From NCBI GenBank assembly GCA_903878085.1, contig CAIRGJ010000022.1, forward strand, positions 1 through 58,026: 58,026 nucleotides of DNA, given 5' to 3'. Made by a program: the position numbers and the translations under genes. The notes under the pieces were generated by a model that was not told the origin of the DNA, ran no database searches, and saw nothing but the letters and a program-made list of their open reading frames with translations. Below, in pieces: positions 15,547 to 23,800 of the stretch (the first letter of the stretch is position 1; every line of letters starts with the position of its first letter). This DNA is from an uncultured Hyphomicrobiales bacterium (GTDB lineage: Bacteria; Pseudomonadota; Alphaproteobacteria; Rhizobiales; Xanthobacteraceae).

Positions 15547-15892
15547 GCGCTCGATTCTGCACTCGCTTTTCAGGGCAGGGAAGGGCCGCCGCGCTGGATG
15601 TGCAGATATTGGGCACCCGCCCGCCTGATTAGTTGAGTCGCGTTTGGGCGAACTTGGCGGCGGCGTCGACGTAGCAATGCGGTGGGCGTCCCAAGAATTG
15701 ACGGGTGCCGCACCGCTCGGTCGTGCCCGTTTTTCACCCGCGTATTCGCCCAGGCAAGGCCATGGGCGCGTTTAGGGTGGGGGTAGGTGGCTTTCCCCGC
15801 CGCCGAGCGGGAATTATATTTTGCCCATTCTTTGTTTGCCGGGCGTGGCAAAAAAGACCTTAAAACTAAGCTTTTGTTTATATTAAACTATT
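15547..15892. other. Element flank next to tRNA-Glu; no integrase
   Basis: About 345 bases between the cassette and the tRNA. A minus-strand frame (15570-15851) translates to an Arg/Pro/His-rich string without family character and is not called. The part nearest the tRNA (about 15845-15892) is AT-rich, as expected beside an attachment site. No second copy of the tRNA 3' end is seen in the window. Confidence 0.5.
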
Positions 15893-15968
15893 TGGCGCGC
15901 CCTAGGGGATTCGAACCCCTGTTACCGCCGTGAAAGGGCGGTGTCCTAGGCCTCTAGACGAAGGGCGC
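15893..15968 (-). tRNA. tRNA-Glu (TTC)
   Basis: Read on the minus strand, the acceptor GCGCCCT pairs with AGGGCGC. The anticodon loop CTTTCAC gives TTC, the T-arm contains GTTCGAATC, and CCA is encoded at 15893-15895. All arms form. Its 3' end faces the mobile element, so it is the probable integration site, with the integration event rebuilding an intact tRNA. Confidence 0.95.
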
Positions 15969-16031
15969 TCACGTGGGAGGCGTATAAAGAGCTTCGCCGC
16001 CAGCGGCAACCCCGCCCCAAGTTTTGCCCGC

Positions 16032-16487
16032 CTACCATTTCCCGGTATTGGGCATCGATTTCCACGGTTCCTGCGGCGGTTTGGCCTCGCCCTTCTGCAG
16101 CAATTCGATCGAATGGTGGTCGGGCGAGCGCACGAAAGCCATGACGCCGTCGCGCGGCGGGCGGTTGATGGTGACACCCGCCTTCATCAGCCGGTCGCAG
16201 GTGGCGTAAATATCGTCGACCTCGTAGGCGAGATGGCCGAAATACCGCGCCTCGCCATAGTCTTCGGTGTCCCAGTTGAAGGTGAGTTCCAGCTCGGGAC
16301 CGGGGCGGCCGGACTTCTTGCTGCCCTCGACCACCGCGGCGTCGTCAGGGCCGATCAGGAACACCAGCGTGTACTTGTTCTTTTCGTCGACCCGGCGACG
16401 GGTTTCCTTGAGGCCGAGCTTGTTGACGTAGAAATCCAGCGCGGCATCGAGATTGCGCACGCGCAGCATGGTGTGCAGATATCGCAT
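16032..16487 (-). CDS. gloA: Lactoylglutathione lyase (glyoxalase I)
   Basis: This 151-residue enzyme isomerises the methylglyoxal-glutathione hemithioacetal to S-lactoylglutathione. The sequence shows the two repeated beta-alpha-beta-beta-beta modules of the vicinal oxygen chelate fold, starting with [20 protein letters not shown]. Metal ligands are a His near residue 5, a Glu in ELELTFNW, a His in YFGHLAYEV and a Glu in [10 protein letters not shown]. The length is that of the bacterial nickel-type enzyme. It is the first core gene after the tRNA and is divergent from the sirtuin gene. Confidence 0.93.
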   Translation of the reverse strand: MRYLHTMLRVRNLDAALDFYVNKLGLKETRRRVDEKNKYTLVFLIGPDDAAVVEGSKKSGRPGPELELTFNWDTEDYGEARYFGHLAYEVDDIYATCDRLMKAGVTINRPPRDGVMAFVRSPDHHSIELLQKGEAKPPQEPWKSMPNTGKW

Positions 16488-16540
16488 GGGAATTCCTCAC
16501 GACTGATGGGCATCGGCCCGAACCTGACGGCACTATAGCC

Positions 16541-17302
16541 ATGACGCCGCCCGATCTCACGACCGCAATTTCCGATTTGCGCCGCCTGATCAAGAACGCC
16601 GACCGGATTCTACCGTTCACCGGGGCCGGCATCTCGACCGAATGCGGCATTCCCGATTTCCGCTCGCCCGGCGGCCTGTGGACCAAGAATAGACCAATCC
16701 CGTTCGACGACTTCATGGCGAGCCGCGCAATGCGCGACGAATCCTGGCGGCGGCGCTTCGCCCTGGAGGAAAGCTTCGCCAAGGCCGAGCCGGGGCGGGG
16801 CCATCGCGCGCTGGCGACGCTTTATCACGCCGGCAAGGTGCCGGCCGTCGTCACCCAGAATATCGACAACCTCCATCAAATTTCCGGAATCGCGCCGCAG
16901 GACGTCGTCGAATTGCACGGCAATACCACCTACGCGACCTGCCTCGATTGCGCGCGGCGCTACGACGTCTCGTGGGTGAAGGAGCAATTCGATGCCGCCA
17001 GCCAGCATGCGCCTGATTGCGCCTGCGGCGGTTACATAAAAACCGCCACGGTGTCGTTTGGACAGGCGATGCCGGCCACGGCGATGCAGCGTGCCGAAGA
17101 ATTAGCCAAGAGCTGCGACCTGTTTCTGGCGGTCGGTTCGTCGCTGGTGGTGTGGCCGGCGGCGGGATTTCCGCTGATGGCGAAACGCAATGGCGCGGTG
17201 CTCGTCATCGTCAATCGCGAGCCGACCGAGTTCGACGAACTCGCCGATCTGGTGGTGCGGCACGACATTGGCGACGTGCTCGCACCCTTCATTGGCAACT
17301 GA
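16541..17302 (+). CDS. NAD-dependent protein deacetylase (sirtuin)
   Basis: This 253-residue sirtuin removes acyl groups from lysines using NAD. It has the NAD-binding GAGISTECGIPDFRS motif near residue 27, the core TQNIDNLHQISG, the catalytic His in ELHGN, a zinc ribbon with CLDC and CACGG pairs, and a C-terminal VGSSLVVWPAAGFP. It belongs to the CobB/SIR2 group. Whether it acts as deacetylase or desuccinylase cannot be decided from this reading. It is a stand-alone gene. Confidence 0.93.
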   Translation: MTPPDLTTAISDLRRLIKNADRILPFTGAGISTECGIPDFRSPGGLWTKNRPIPFDDFMASRAMRDESWRRRFALEESFAKAEPGRGHRALATLYHAGKVPAVVTQNIDNLHQISGIAPQDVVELHGNTTYATCLDCARRYDVSWVKEQFDAASQHAPDCACGGYIKTATVSFGQAMPATAMQRAEELAKSCDLFLAVGSSLVVWPAAGFPLMAKRNGAVLVIVNREPTEFDELADLVVRHDIGDVLAPFIGN

Positions 17303-17463
17303 TTCGCAAGGGTTTGTGCTGTGTACAGAGTTGTGTGCAAGCCCATTTTGCACTTTGCGGTTCGAGGCCGGGTGTTATCTTCAAGTCACAGATTCGTCGA
17401 AGCGCTCTCTGACAGGCGCGATCATCATGGCGAGTTACGGCGGCGGACGGGATTGAATCAAAA

Positions 17464-18039
17464 ATGCCAGGCACAACTCTCCGGCCGGGAACGGTTCGAG
17501 ATCTCCTCGACGATACCGCAACCGACCTCGTCGAATTGACCGGGGTCATCAAATGGTTCGACGTCTCCAAGGGCTTCGGGTTCATCGTTCCTGACAACGG
17601 CGCAGCGGACGTGCTGCTGCACGTCACCTGCCTGCGCCGCGACGGTTACCAGACCGCTTACGAAGGCGCGCGGGTCGTGGTCGAAGTCTCGCAACGTGAG
17701 AAGGGCTTGCAGGCCTTCCGCATCGTGTCGATGGACGAGTCGACCGCGCTGCACCCGGCGCAGATGCCGCCGCCGCGTACCCATGTCACGGTGACGCCGA
17801 CCTCGGGGCTCGAGCGGGCCCAGGTGAAATGGTTCAACCGCTTACGCGGCTTCGGGTTTCTGACGCGCGGCGAGGGTACCGAGGACATCTTCGTGCACAT
17901 GGAAACGCTGCGCCGTTACGGCTTGGCCGAACTGCGGCCGGGGCAGACCGTGCTGGTGCGTTTCGGGCCCGGACCCAAGGGGCTGATGGCCGCCGAAGTG
18001 CGGCCCGACGGCGGCCCGCTGGGCTTGGCCTCGCACTGA
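17464..18039 (+). CDS. Cold-shock protein with two CSD domains
   Basis: The 191-residue protein has two cold-shock OB-fold domains. The first (about residues 26-90) has IKWFDVSKGFGFIVPD and DVLLHVTCL; the second (about 120-185) has VKWFNRLRGFGFLTRG and DIFVHMETLRR. Each keeps the RNP1-like KGFGF/RGFGF and RNP2-like aromatic residues that bind single-stranded RNA or DNA. Double-CSD proteins are typical of Alphaproteobacteria, where they act as RNA chaperones in stationary phase and cold. Confidence 0.92.
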   Translation: MPGTTLRPGTVRDLLDDTATDLVELTGVIKWFDVSKGFGFIVPDNGAADVLLHVTCLRRDGYQTAYEGARVVVEVSQREKGLQAFRIVSMDESTALHPAQMPPPRTHVTVTPTSGLERAQVKWFNRLRGFGFLTRGEGTEDIFVHMETLRRYGLAELRPGQTVLVRFGPGPKGLMAAEVRPDGGPLGLASH

Positions 18040-18108
18040 TTGACCTGGCACTAAATTCCTCCGAATTTCCCATTGCCGCTGAGCTTTAGGCCGCGTAAAG
18101 GCGAACGC

Positions 18109-18561
18109 ATGCGCGCTTTGACCTTTGCCGCCTTCGCTCTGTTCGGCCTGCTGGTCGCCGCCGGCCCGCTACCGGCGGCCGAGCCGCAGACCCTGGAAAT
18201 CGCCAGCAAAACCGGCGTGCATCCGTTTGCGGTCGAACTGGTCGAAAACGAAGCCGACCGCGCCAAGGGCCTGATGTATCGCAAGGTCCTGCCGGAAGGC
18301 CAAGGCATGCTGTTCGACTTCCACCGCGAGCAGGACGTCTCGTTCTGGATGCAGAATACCTACATCCCGCTCGACATGATCTTCATCAAGGCCGACGGGC
18401 GGATCGCCAATATCGTCGAGAACACCGAGCCGCTGTCGACGAAGCTGATCCCGTCGCGGGCGCCGGTGCGCGGTGTGTTGGAAGTGATCGGCGGCACCTC
18501 CCGCAAGCTCGGCATCGCCGTCGGCGACCGGGTGGCCCATCCGATCTTCGGTGGGCGTTGA
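18109..18561 (+). CDS. DUF192 periplasmic protein
   Basis: The ATG at 18109 gives a 150-residue product with a signal peptide (core FAAFALFGLLVAAG, cleavage after PAAA-type residues). The mature part is a DUF192 domain: FAVELVENEADRAKGLMYRK, GMLFDF, VSFWMQNTYIPLDMIFI and EVIGGTSRKLGI. The function of DUF192 is not established. The open frame extends upstream to 18073, but the signal peptide fixes the start. Confidence 0.88.
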   Translation: MRALTFAAFALFGLLVAAGPLPAAEPQTLEIASKTGVHPFAVELVENEADRAKGLMYRKVLPEGQGMLFDFHREQDVSFWMQNTYIPLDMIFIKADGRIANIVENTEPLSTKLIPSRAPVRGVLEVIGGTSRKLGIAVGDRVAHPIFGGR

Positions 18562-18620
18562 GGGCAGGCTGGCGTTTGCTTGCTGGGTTGGGGCGAAGCG
18601 TGTACCAGACCATCAATCGT

Positions 18621-18697
<77 letters not shown>

Positions 18698-18813
18698 AGT
18701 TTTTCGGCGACTTATGCGAAGGTCGGGTTTGCTCGTTAGGCGCAGGCGCTTAGACTGCAAATCCAGACGACGAAGGCCAAGGTGACGACCAGCGAACGAC
18801 CAAGGAATCGACC

Positions 18814-19119
18814 ATGTCCGCGCGCATCTACAAGCCAGCCAAGACCGCCATGCAGTCCGGCTTTGCCAAGACCAAGAACTGGGTGGTCGATTTCGACCCG
18901 GAAGAGCCGCGCCACGTTGAGCCGTTGATGGGCTGGACCTCGTCCAGCGATATGCGCCAGCAGCTGCGGCTGCGCTTTGCCACCAAGGAAGAGGCGGTCG
19001 CCTATTGCGAGCGCCACGGCGTCGCCTACCAGCTCACCGAAGCGGCCCCCGTGAAGCGGCGCATCGCCTCATACGCGGACAATTTCGCGTTCAAGCGCCG
19101 CGACGCCTGGACCCACTAA
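18814..19119 (+). CDS. Complex I accessory subunit, NDUFS4-like
   Basis: This 101-residue protein matches the ETC complex I subunit conserved region (NDUFS4, 18 kDa). It has ARIYKPAKTAMQSG at the start, NWVVDFDPE, EPLMGWTSSSDM, LRFATKEEAVAYCERHG and a basic YADNFAFKRRDAWTH tail. In Alphaproteobacteria and mitochondria this subunit stabilises the NADH-oxidising arm. It is normally encoded away from the nuo operon, as here. Confidence 0.92.
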   Translation: MSARIYKPAKTAMQSGFAKTKNWVVDFDPEEPRHVEPLMGWTSSSDMRQQLRLRFATKEEAVAYCERHGVAYQLTEAAPVKRRIASYADNFAFKRRDAWTH

Positions 19120-19141
19120 ATAACTGGATAGTCTGCGGGAC

Positions 19142-20386
19142 TTAAGGCGCCGCCGCCTCGGCGCGCGCGCCCGAGCGCTGGCGCAGCAGCGAGACAAACC
19201 GTTCTTGCGCCATCGGCAGGCCGAGCAGGAAGCCCTGACCGAAATCGCAGCCCATGCTCACCATGGCGACGGCGTCCGGCGCCTTTTCGATGCCCATAGC
19301 GACCGCGGTGCGGCCGAAATGGTGCGCCAGGTTGATCATCGCCTTGCACAGCGGCGCGTTCACCCGGTCGGTGGCGCAATCGGCGACGAAGGCGCGGTCG
19401 AGTTTGATCTCGGCGAACGGAAATTCGGCAAGGCCCGCCAGCATCGCGTAGGCGCGGCCGCAATCGTCGATCGCCAGCCGGACGTTGATCGGCTCGAGCT
19501 TTTTCGCGAGTTCGATCGCCTGCGGCAGGTCGGCGACAATCTGGTCTTCCGGCACGTCGATGATCAGGCCCGGCCAGTTATCGGCGCTGGGACGTTGCGA
19601 TTTAACGATGTCCTCTACCGGCAGCTTGGTCAGCGCGGCGAGCGGGATATTGACGGTGAGCCGCAGGTTGATGCCCATCTTGGAAAAATTATGCCCGGCC
19701 TGGAGCGCGCTGTGCAGCGCCAGTTCCGACAGTCTGAGAACGGCGGCGTCGGATGCGCCCGGCATGAAAGTGGCCGGCATCACGATGCCGTTCTGCGGAT
19801 GGCGCGCACGCACATAGGCTTCGGCGCCGGCGAGCTGTTTCTTGCGCAGCGCGATTTTCGGCTGATACCAGAACTCGATCCATTTTTTATCGAGCGCTTC
19901 GTCGAGGCTGAGGCGGACGGCGGCCTCGGCCGGCATGCCGATCTTGAGTTCGTGCAGGATCTTGACGACCGCATCGGTCTCGAACGGCTGCTTGAGCACC
20001 GGCAGCATGCTGATGTGCTGTTGCGTGCCGATGTTCTTGACGTGCTCGAGCACCGCCGCGCCGCGATTGCTCATCAACTGCACGGAGCCGTTAAAAGTGT
20101 GTTTGCCGAGGGCTTTCACCGACTCGATGGCGTCGGCGGAATCGAGCGCGATACTGTGGAATACCAAAGCGGGAATGCGGTTATCGAGCGCGCGGCGCAT
20201 CGCGGCGCCATCGGCGAATTCCATGGTGTCGACGCCGGAGCCGTGCAGCACCAGCGATAGAAAGTGCCGGATGCTGGCCGACTCGTCGACCACATAGCAG
20301 AGCGGGGCGGCGCCGGGCGCCAAAGGCGGCGACCCCACGATGATGTCGGAGGGGTTAGGCGGCGATGAGGCGGCCATATCTGTCAT
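19142..20386 (-). CDS. Receiver-like plus EAL domain protein
   Basis: ATG 20386 gives 414 residues. A GTG at 20485 is possible, but the extra part looks noncoding. Residues about 25-145 are a receiver-like domain (CYVVDESASIRHFLSLVLHG) with a weak phosphoacceptor pocket. Residues about 165-400 are an EAL domain for cyclic di-GMP. The signature is altered to EAYVR, but the residues that bind metal and substrate look largely kept: TVNIPLA, IDDCG, EIKLDR, MGIEK and FGQGFLLG. Activity is therefore possible but doubtful; it may be a c-di-GMP sensor. Confidence 0.85.
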   Translation of the reverse strand: MTDMAASSPPNPSDIIVGSPPLAPGAAPLCYVVDESASIRHFLSLVLHGSGVDTMEFADGAAMRRALDNRIPALVFHSIALDSADAIESVKALGKHTFNGSVQLMSNRGAAVLEHVKNIGTQQHISMLPVLKQPFETDAVVKILHELKIGMPAEAAVRLSLDEALDKKWIEFWYQPKIALRKKQLAGAEAYVRARHPQNGIVMPATFMPGASDAAVLRLSELALHSALQAGHNFSKMGINLRLTVNIPLAALTKLPVEDIVKSQRPSADNWPGLIIDVPEDQIVADLPQAIELAKKLEPINVRLAIDDCGRAYAMLAGLAEFPFAEIKLDRAFVADCATDRVNAPLCKAMINLAHHFGRTAVAMGIEKAPDAVAMVSMGCDFGQGFLLGLPMAQERFVSLLRQRSGARAEAAAP

Positions 20387-20512
20387 TGGTGCACGCGCCG
20401 GTTGTCGGTGTTCGATTACCGATCCCGTTATTGGTGTTCCAAACTCGTTAATTATGGGTTGCCGGCCGGCGGCAGGACGGGCCACGGTTGCGTGACCGAT
20501 TATCCGGTTGAG

Positions 20513-20589
20513 TGGCGACCCCGGCTGGATTCGAACCAGCGGCCCCCGGCTTAGAAGGCCGGTGCTCTATCCAACTGAGCTACGGGGTC
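20513..20589 (-). tRNA. tRNA-Arg (TCT)
   Basis: On the minus strand, acceptor GACCCCG pairs with CGGGGTC. The anticodon loop CTTCTAA gives TCT, the T-arm contains GTTCGAATC, and CCA is encoded. 77 bases. Confidence 0.95.
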
Positions 20590-20831
20590 GTTCGCGTCCG
20601 GTTTTTACGCGTCCTGACGGCCGTTTGAAAGGTGTGCGGCAGGGATTCGGCCGGTCAATTCGGGGTCTGCCGGGGGCGTTGTCACGATAATTGGGCAGAT
20701 AAACAAATAGGTTGCGCGCTATTGTTCGCGTAGCTCATCTAATTTCTGAAGTTGACCGCGAGAGGCCGGTGGCCGGGCGGGGCTAAAGCTGCGGTCGCGG
20801 CTCGGGCGGCCCGGCGGTTTATCGATCCGCC

Positions 20832-23800
20832 ATGACCTCGACACCATCGGGAACTCGAATGATAGTCGCTCGCTGCTTCGGGAGGTTTCACGCCATGCTG
20901 ACGTTTGCCCGCGCCGGTCTTTGCGCCGGTCTAGCTGCTGCGCTGCTTTGCCTTGCCCCGCTCGGCGCCATGGCCGCGGACAAGGCCTACCAGAACGGCG
21001 ATCTCGGCGAGGCGGCGATCAAGCTCGAAGCCCAGATCAAGACCGACGCCGGCACGGTGACCAAGCCGGCGGCGACGTTGCGCAAAGATGCCGATGCCGC
21101 GTTCCAGAAGAACGATTTCCGCACCGGCATGACGGTGCTCGGCCAGGCGGTTGCGGTGGCGCCCGAGGACGCCGCGACCTGGCTGAAGCTGGCGCGCACG
21201 GTGCTGCAGATCCGTCCGCGCGACGACAAAGAGCGCGCGTTGCTGCTCGACCGCGCCACCACCGCCGCCTACGTCGCCTACAGCCGAGCCACCGACCGCA
21301 CGTTGGAAGGCGACAGCCTCGCCGTGCTCGGTCGCGCGCTCGCCGACCGCAAGCAATGGCGGCCCGCGCTCGATACCTTGCGGCTGTCGCTCGACATGCG
21401 CGAGAGCGCCGACCTGCGCGGCCAATATGAGCGGCTGCGCGTCGAGCACGGCTTCCGCTATCTCGATTACTCCGTCGATTCCGACGCCGTCTCGCCGCGC
21501 GCCTGTTTCCAGTTCTCGGAGAACCTGCCGGGCCGCCGCACCGATTTTTCGCCCTTCGTCGCGGTGGCCGGCATCGACAAGCCGGCGATCTCGGCCAACG
21601 ACAAGCAGCTTTGCGTCGAGGGCCTCAAGCACGGCGAACGCTACACCGTGACGCTGCGCGCCGGCCTGCCGTCGACGGTACGCGAGACGTTGGCGAAGTC
21701 GGCCGACTTCACCATCTTCGTGCGCGACCGCAAACCCTTCGCTCGGTTTTCCGGCAAGGCCTATGTGCTGCCGCGCACCGGCCAGCGCGGCATTCCGGTG
21801 CTCAGCGTCAACACCGCGGCGCTCAACATGGCGGTCTACCGCATCGGCGACCGCAATCTCATCGACACCGTGTTGGGCTACGATTTCCAGCGCAACTTGA
21901 GCCGCAACGACGCCGAGCGCATCGGCAGCGAGCGCGGCGCCAAGGTCTGGAGCGGCGAACTCGCCGTCGAGCAGCAGCTCAACACCGAAGTCGCCACCGC
22001 GTTTCCGGTCGGGGAAGCGCTCAAAGACATCGGCCCCGGCATTTACGCGATGACGGCTGTGCCGAAAAATGCCGTCGTCGACGACTACGAACAACTCGCC
22101 ACCCAATGGTTCATCGTGTCCGACTTAGGCCTGACGGCCTATAGCGGCCAGGACGGCATCGACGTCTTCATTCACTCTTTGGCCAACGCTGCGCCGGCTG
22201 CCGGCGCAAACGTGCGGCTGGTCGCGCGCAACAACGAAGTGCTGGCGACCAAGCCGACCGACAAAAACGGTTTCGTGCATTTCGAAGCGGGGCTGTCGCG
22301 CGGCGAGGGCGGCCTGTCGCCGGCGGCGGTGGTCGCCACCGACAAGGCCGACTACGCCTTCCTCAGTTTGAAATCGCCGGCCTTCGATCTGTCCGACCGC
22401 GGCGTCGGCGGCCGTCAGGTGCCGGCCGGGCTCGATGCCTTCGTCTATACCGAGCGCGGCGTCTATCGCACCGGCGAATCCGTCGCGGTGACGGCGCTGC
22501 TGCGCGATGTGCGCGGCGTCGCCGCGCCCGCTGCGCCGCTGACGCTGGTGGTGGAGCGGCCCGACGGCGTCGAATATCGCCGCGTCGTGGTGGCCGACCA
22601 GGGCCTCGGCGGCCGTAGCCTCAATGTGCCGCTGGTGTCGTCGGCTTCGACCGGCACCTGGCGCGTGCGCGCCTATACCGATCCGAAGCGCCCGCCAGTT
22701 GGCGAGACCACCTTCATGGTCGAAGACTACGTCGCCGACCGCGTCGAATTCGATTTGAAATCCGCCACGCCCGTGCTGCCGCGCAATGAGCCGGCGCAAC
22801 TCAGCGTCGACGGCCATTTCCTCTACGGCGCGCCGGCCTCCAATCTCGAACTGTCAGGCGCGCTCGTCATTGCCGCGGCGAAAGAGCGGCCTGGCTTTGC
22901 CGGCTACGCCTTCGGCCTGTTCGACGACGAGGTGACGGCGGTCCGCCAGGAACTCGAAGACGTGCCGAACACCGATGCCGCCGGCAAGGCGAGCTTCCCG
23001 GTCAAGCTCGACAAGATTCCGCAGACCTCGCGGCCGCTCGAAGCCCAGATCAATGTCAGCATGGCGGAATCCGGCGGCCGCGCCGTCGAGCGCAGTCTGA
23101 CGCTGCCGATCGCCGCCGAGGCGCCGATGATCGGCGTCAAGCCAGCCTTCTCCGGCCGCTCGCTGGCCGACGGCGCCAATGCCGATTTCGACGTGGTGAT
23201 GGTCGGGCCCGACGGTAAGACGCTTGCGAAGAGCGGCCTGAAATACGAGCTGCTGCGCGTCGACACCAGCTATCAATGGTATCGCCAGAACGGGCAGTGG
23301 GAGTTCGAGCCGGTCAAGCGCACCGAACGCGTTGCCAACGGCGCGCTCGACATCGCCGCCGACAAACCGGCGCGGCTGTCGCTGCCGGTGAAGTGGGGCC
23401 GCTATCGCCTCGAAGTCTCCGAGCCGAACGCCACCGTCACCTCGCTGTCGTTCGATGCCGGCTTCTATGCCGAATCCAGCGCCGACACGCCGGACCTGTT
23501 GGAAATCGCGCTCGACAAGACCGACGTTAAATCCGGCGACGCTCTGAATGTCGCCGTGACCGCGGCAACCGCCGGCCAACTCACCGTCAACGTCTTCACC
23601 GACCGGCTGGTCTCAACGCAAGCGCAGGACGTCAAAACTGGCGTCTCGCAGGTTAAATTGACCGTCGGCAAGGACTGGGGCACCGGCGCCTACGTCGTCG
23701 CCACCTTGCGCCGCCCGCTCGATGCGCCGGCGCAGCGCATGCCGGGCCGCGCCATCGGCGTGCAGTGGTTCTCGATCGACCGCGGTGCGCATTCGCTCGC

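Larger units (their letters stand above)
1..15892. mobile_element. Phage-satellite-like integrated element, right end at tRNA-Glu
   Basis: The stretch carries a primase-helicase, a terminase pair, a toxin-antitoxin candidate and many unknown small genes. It stops at the 3' end of a tRNA-Glu gene, after which typical core genes begin. Base composition and codon use are visibly less GC-biased than the core to the right. No integrase, portal, capsid, tail or lysis gene is seen, and the left end is outside the window. Families of phage satellites (P4-like, PICI-like) keep replication and packaging genes while lacking structural genes, which fits what is visible. A decayed prophage or an integrative plasmid remains possible. 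The right boundary is inferred from the tRNA; the second attachment copy was not seen. Confidence 0.72.

Noticed and set aside
15570-15851. Minus-strand 93-residue frame next to tRNA-Glu as a possible integrase remnant
   Set aside because: No tyrosine-recombinase motif (Arg, His-x-x-Arg, Tyr) is present and the residues are low in hydrophobics; it looks like chance coding.
1-15892. Complete prophage
   Set aside because: No portal, capsid, tail, lysis or repressor genes are recognisable in nearly 16 kb; only replication and packaging genes are.
19205-20260. 351-residue frame antisense to the EAL gene
   Set aside because: A GC-rich shadow frame; its His/Arg-rich translation has no family features while the opposite strand is a clear EAL protein.
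20520-20540. Second attachment copy resembling the 3' end of tRNA-Glu (GATTCGAACC)
   Set aside because: This is the shared T-arm of tRNA-Arg, not a duplicated attachment core; the similarity stops outside the T-loop.
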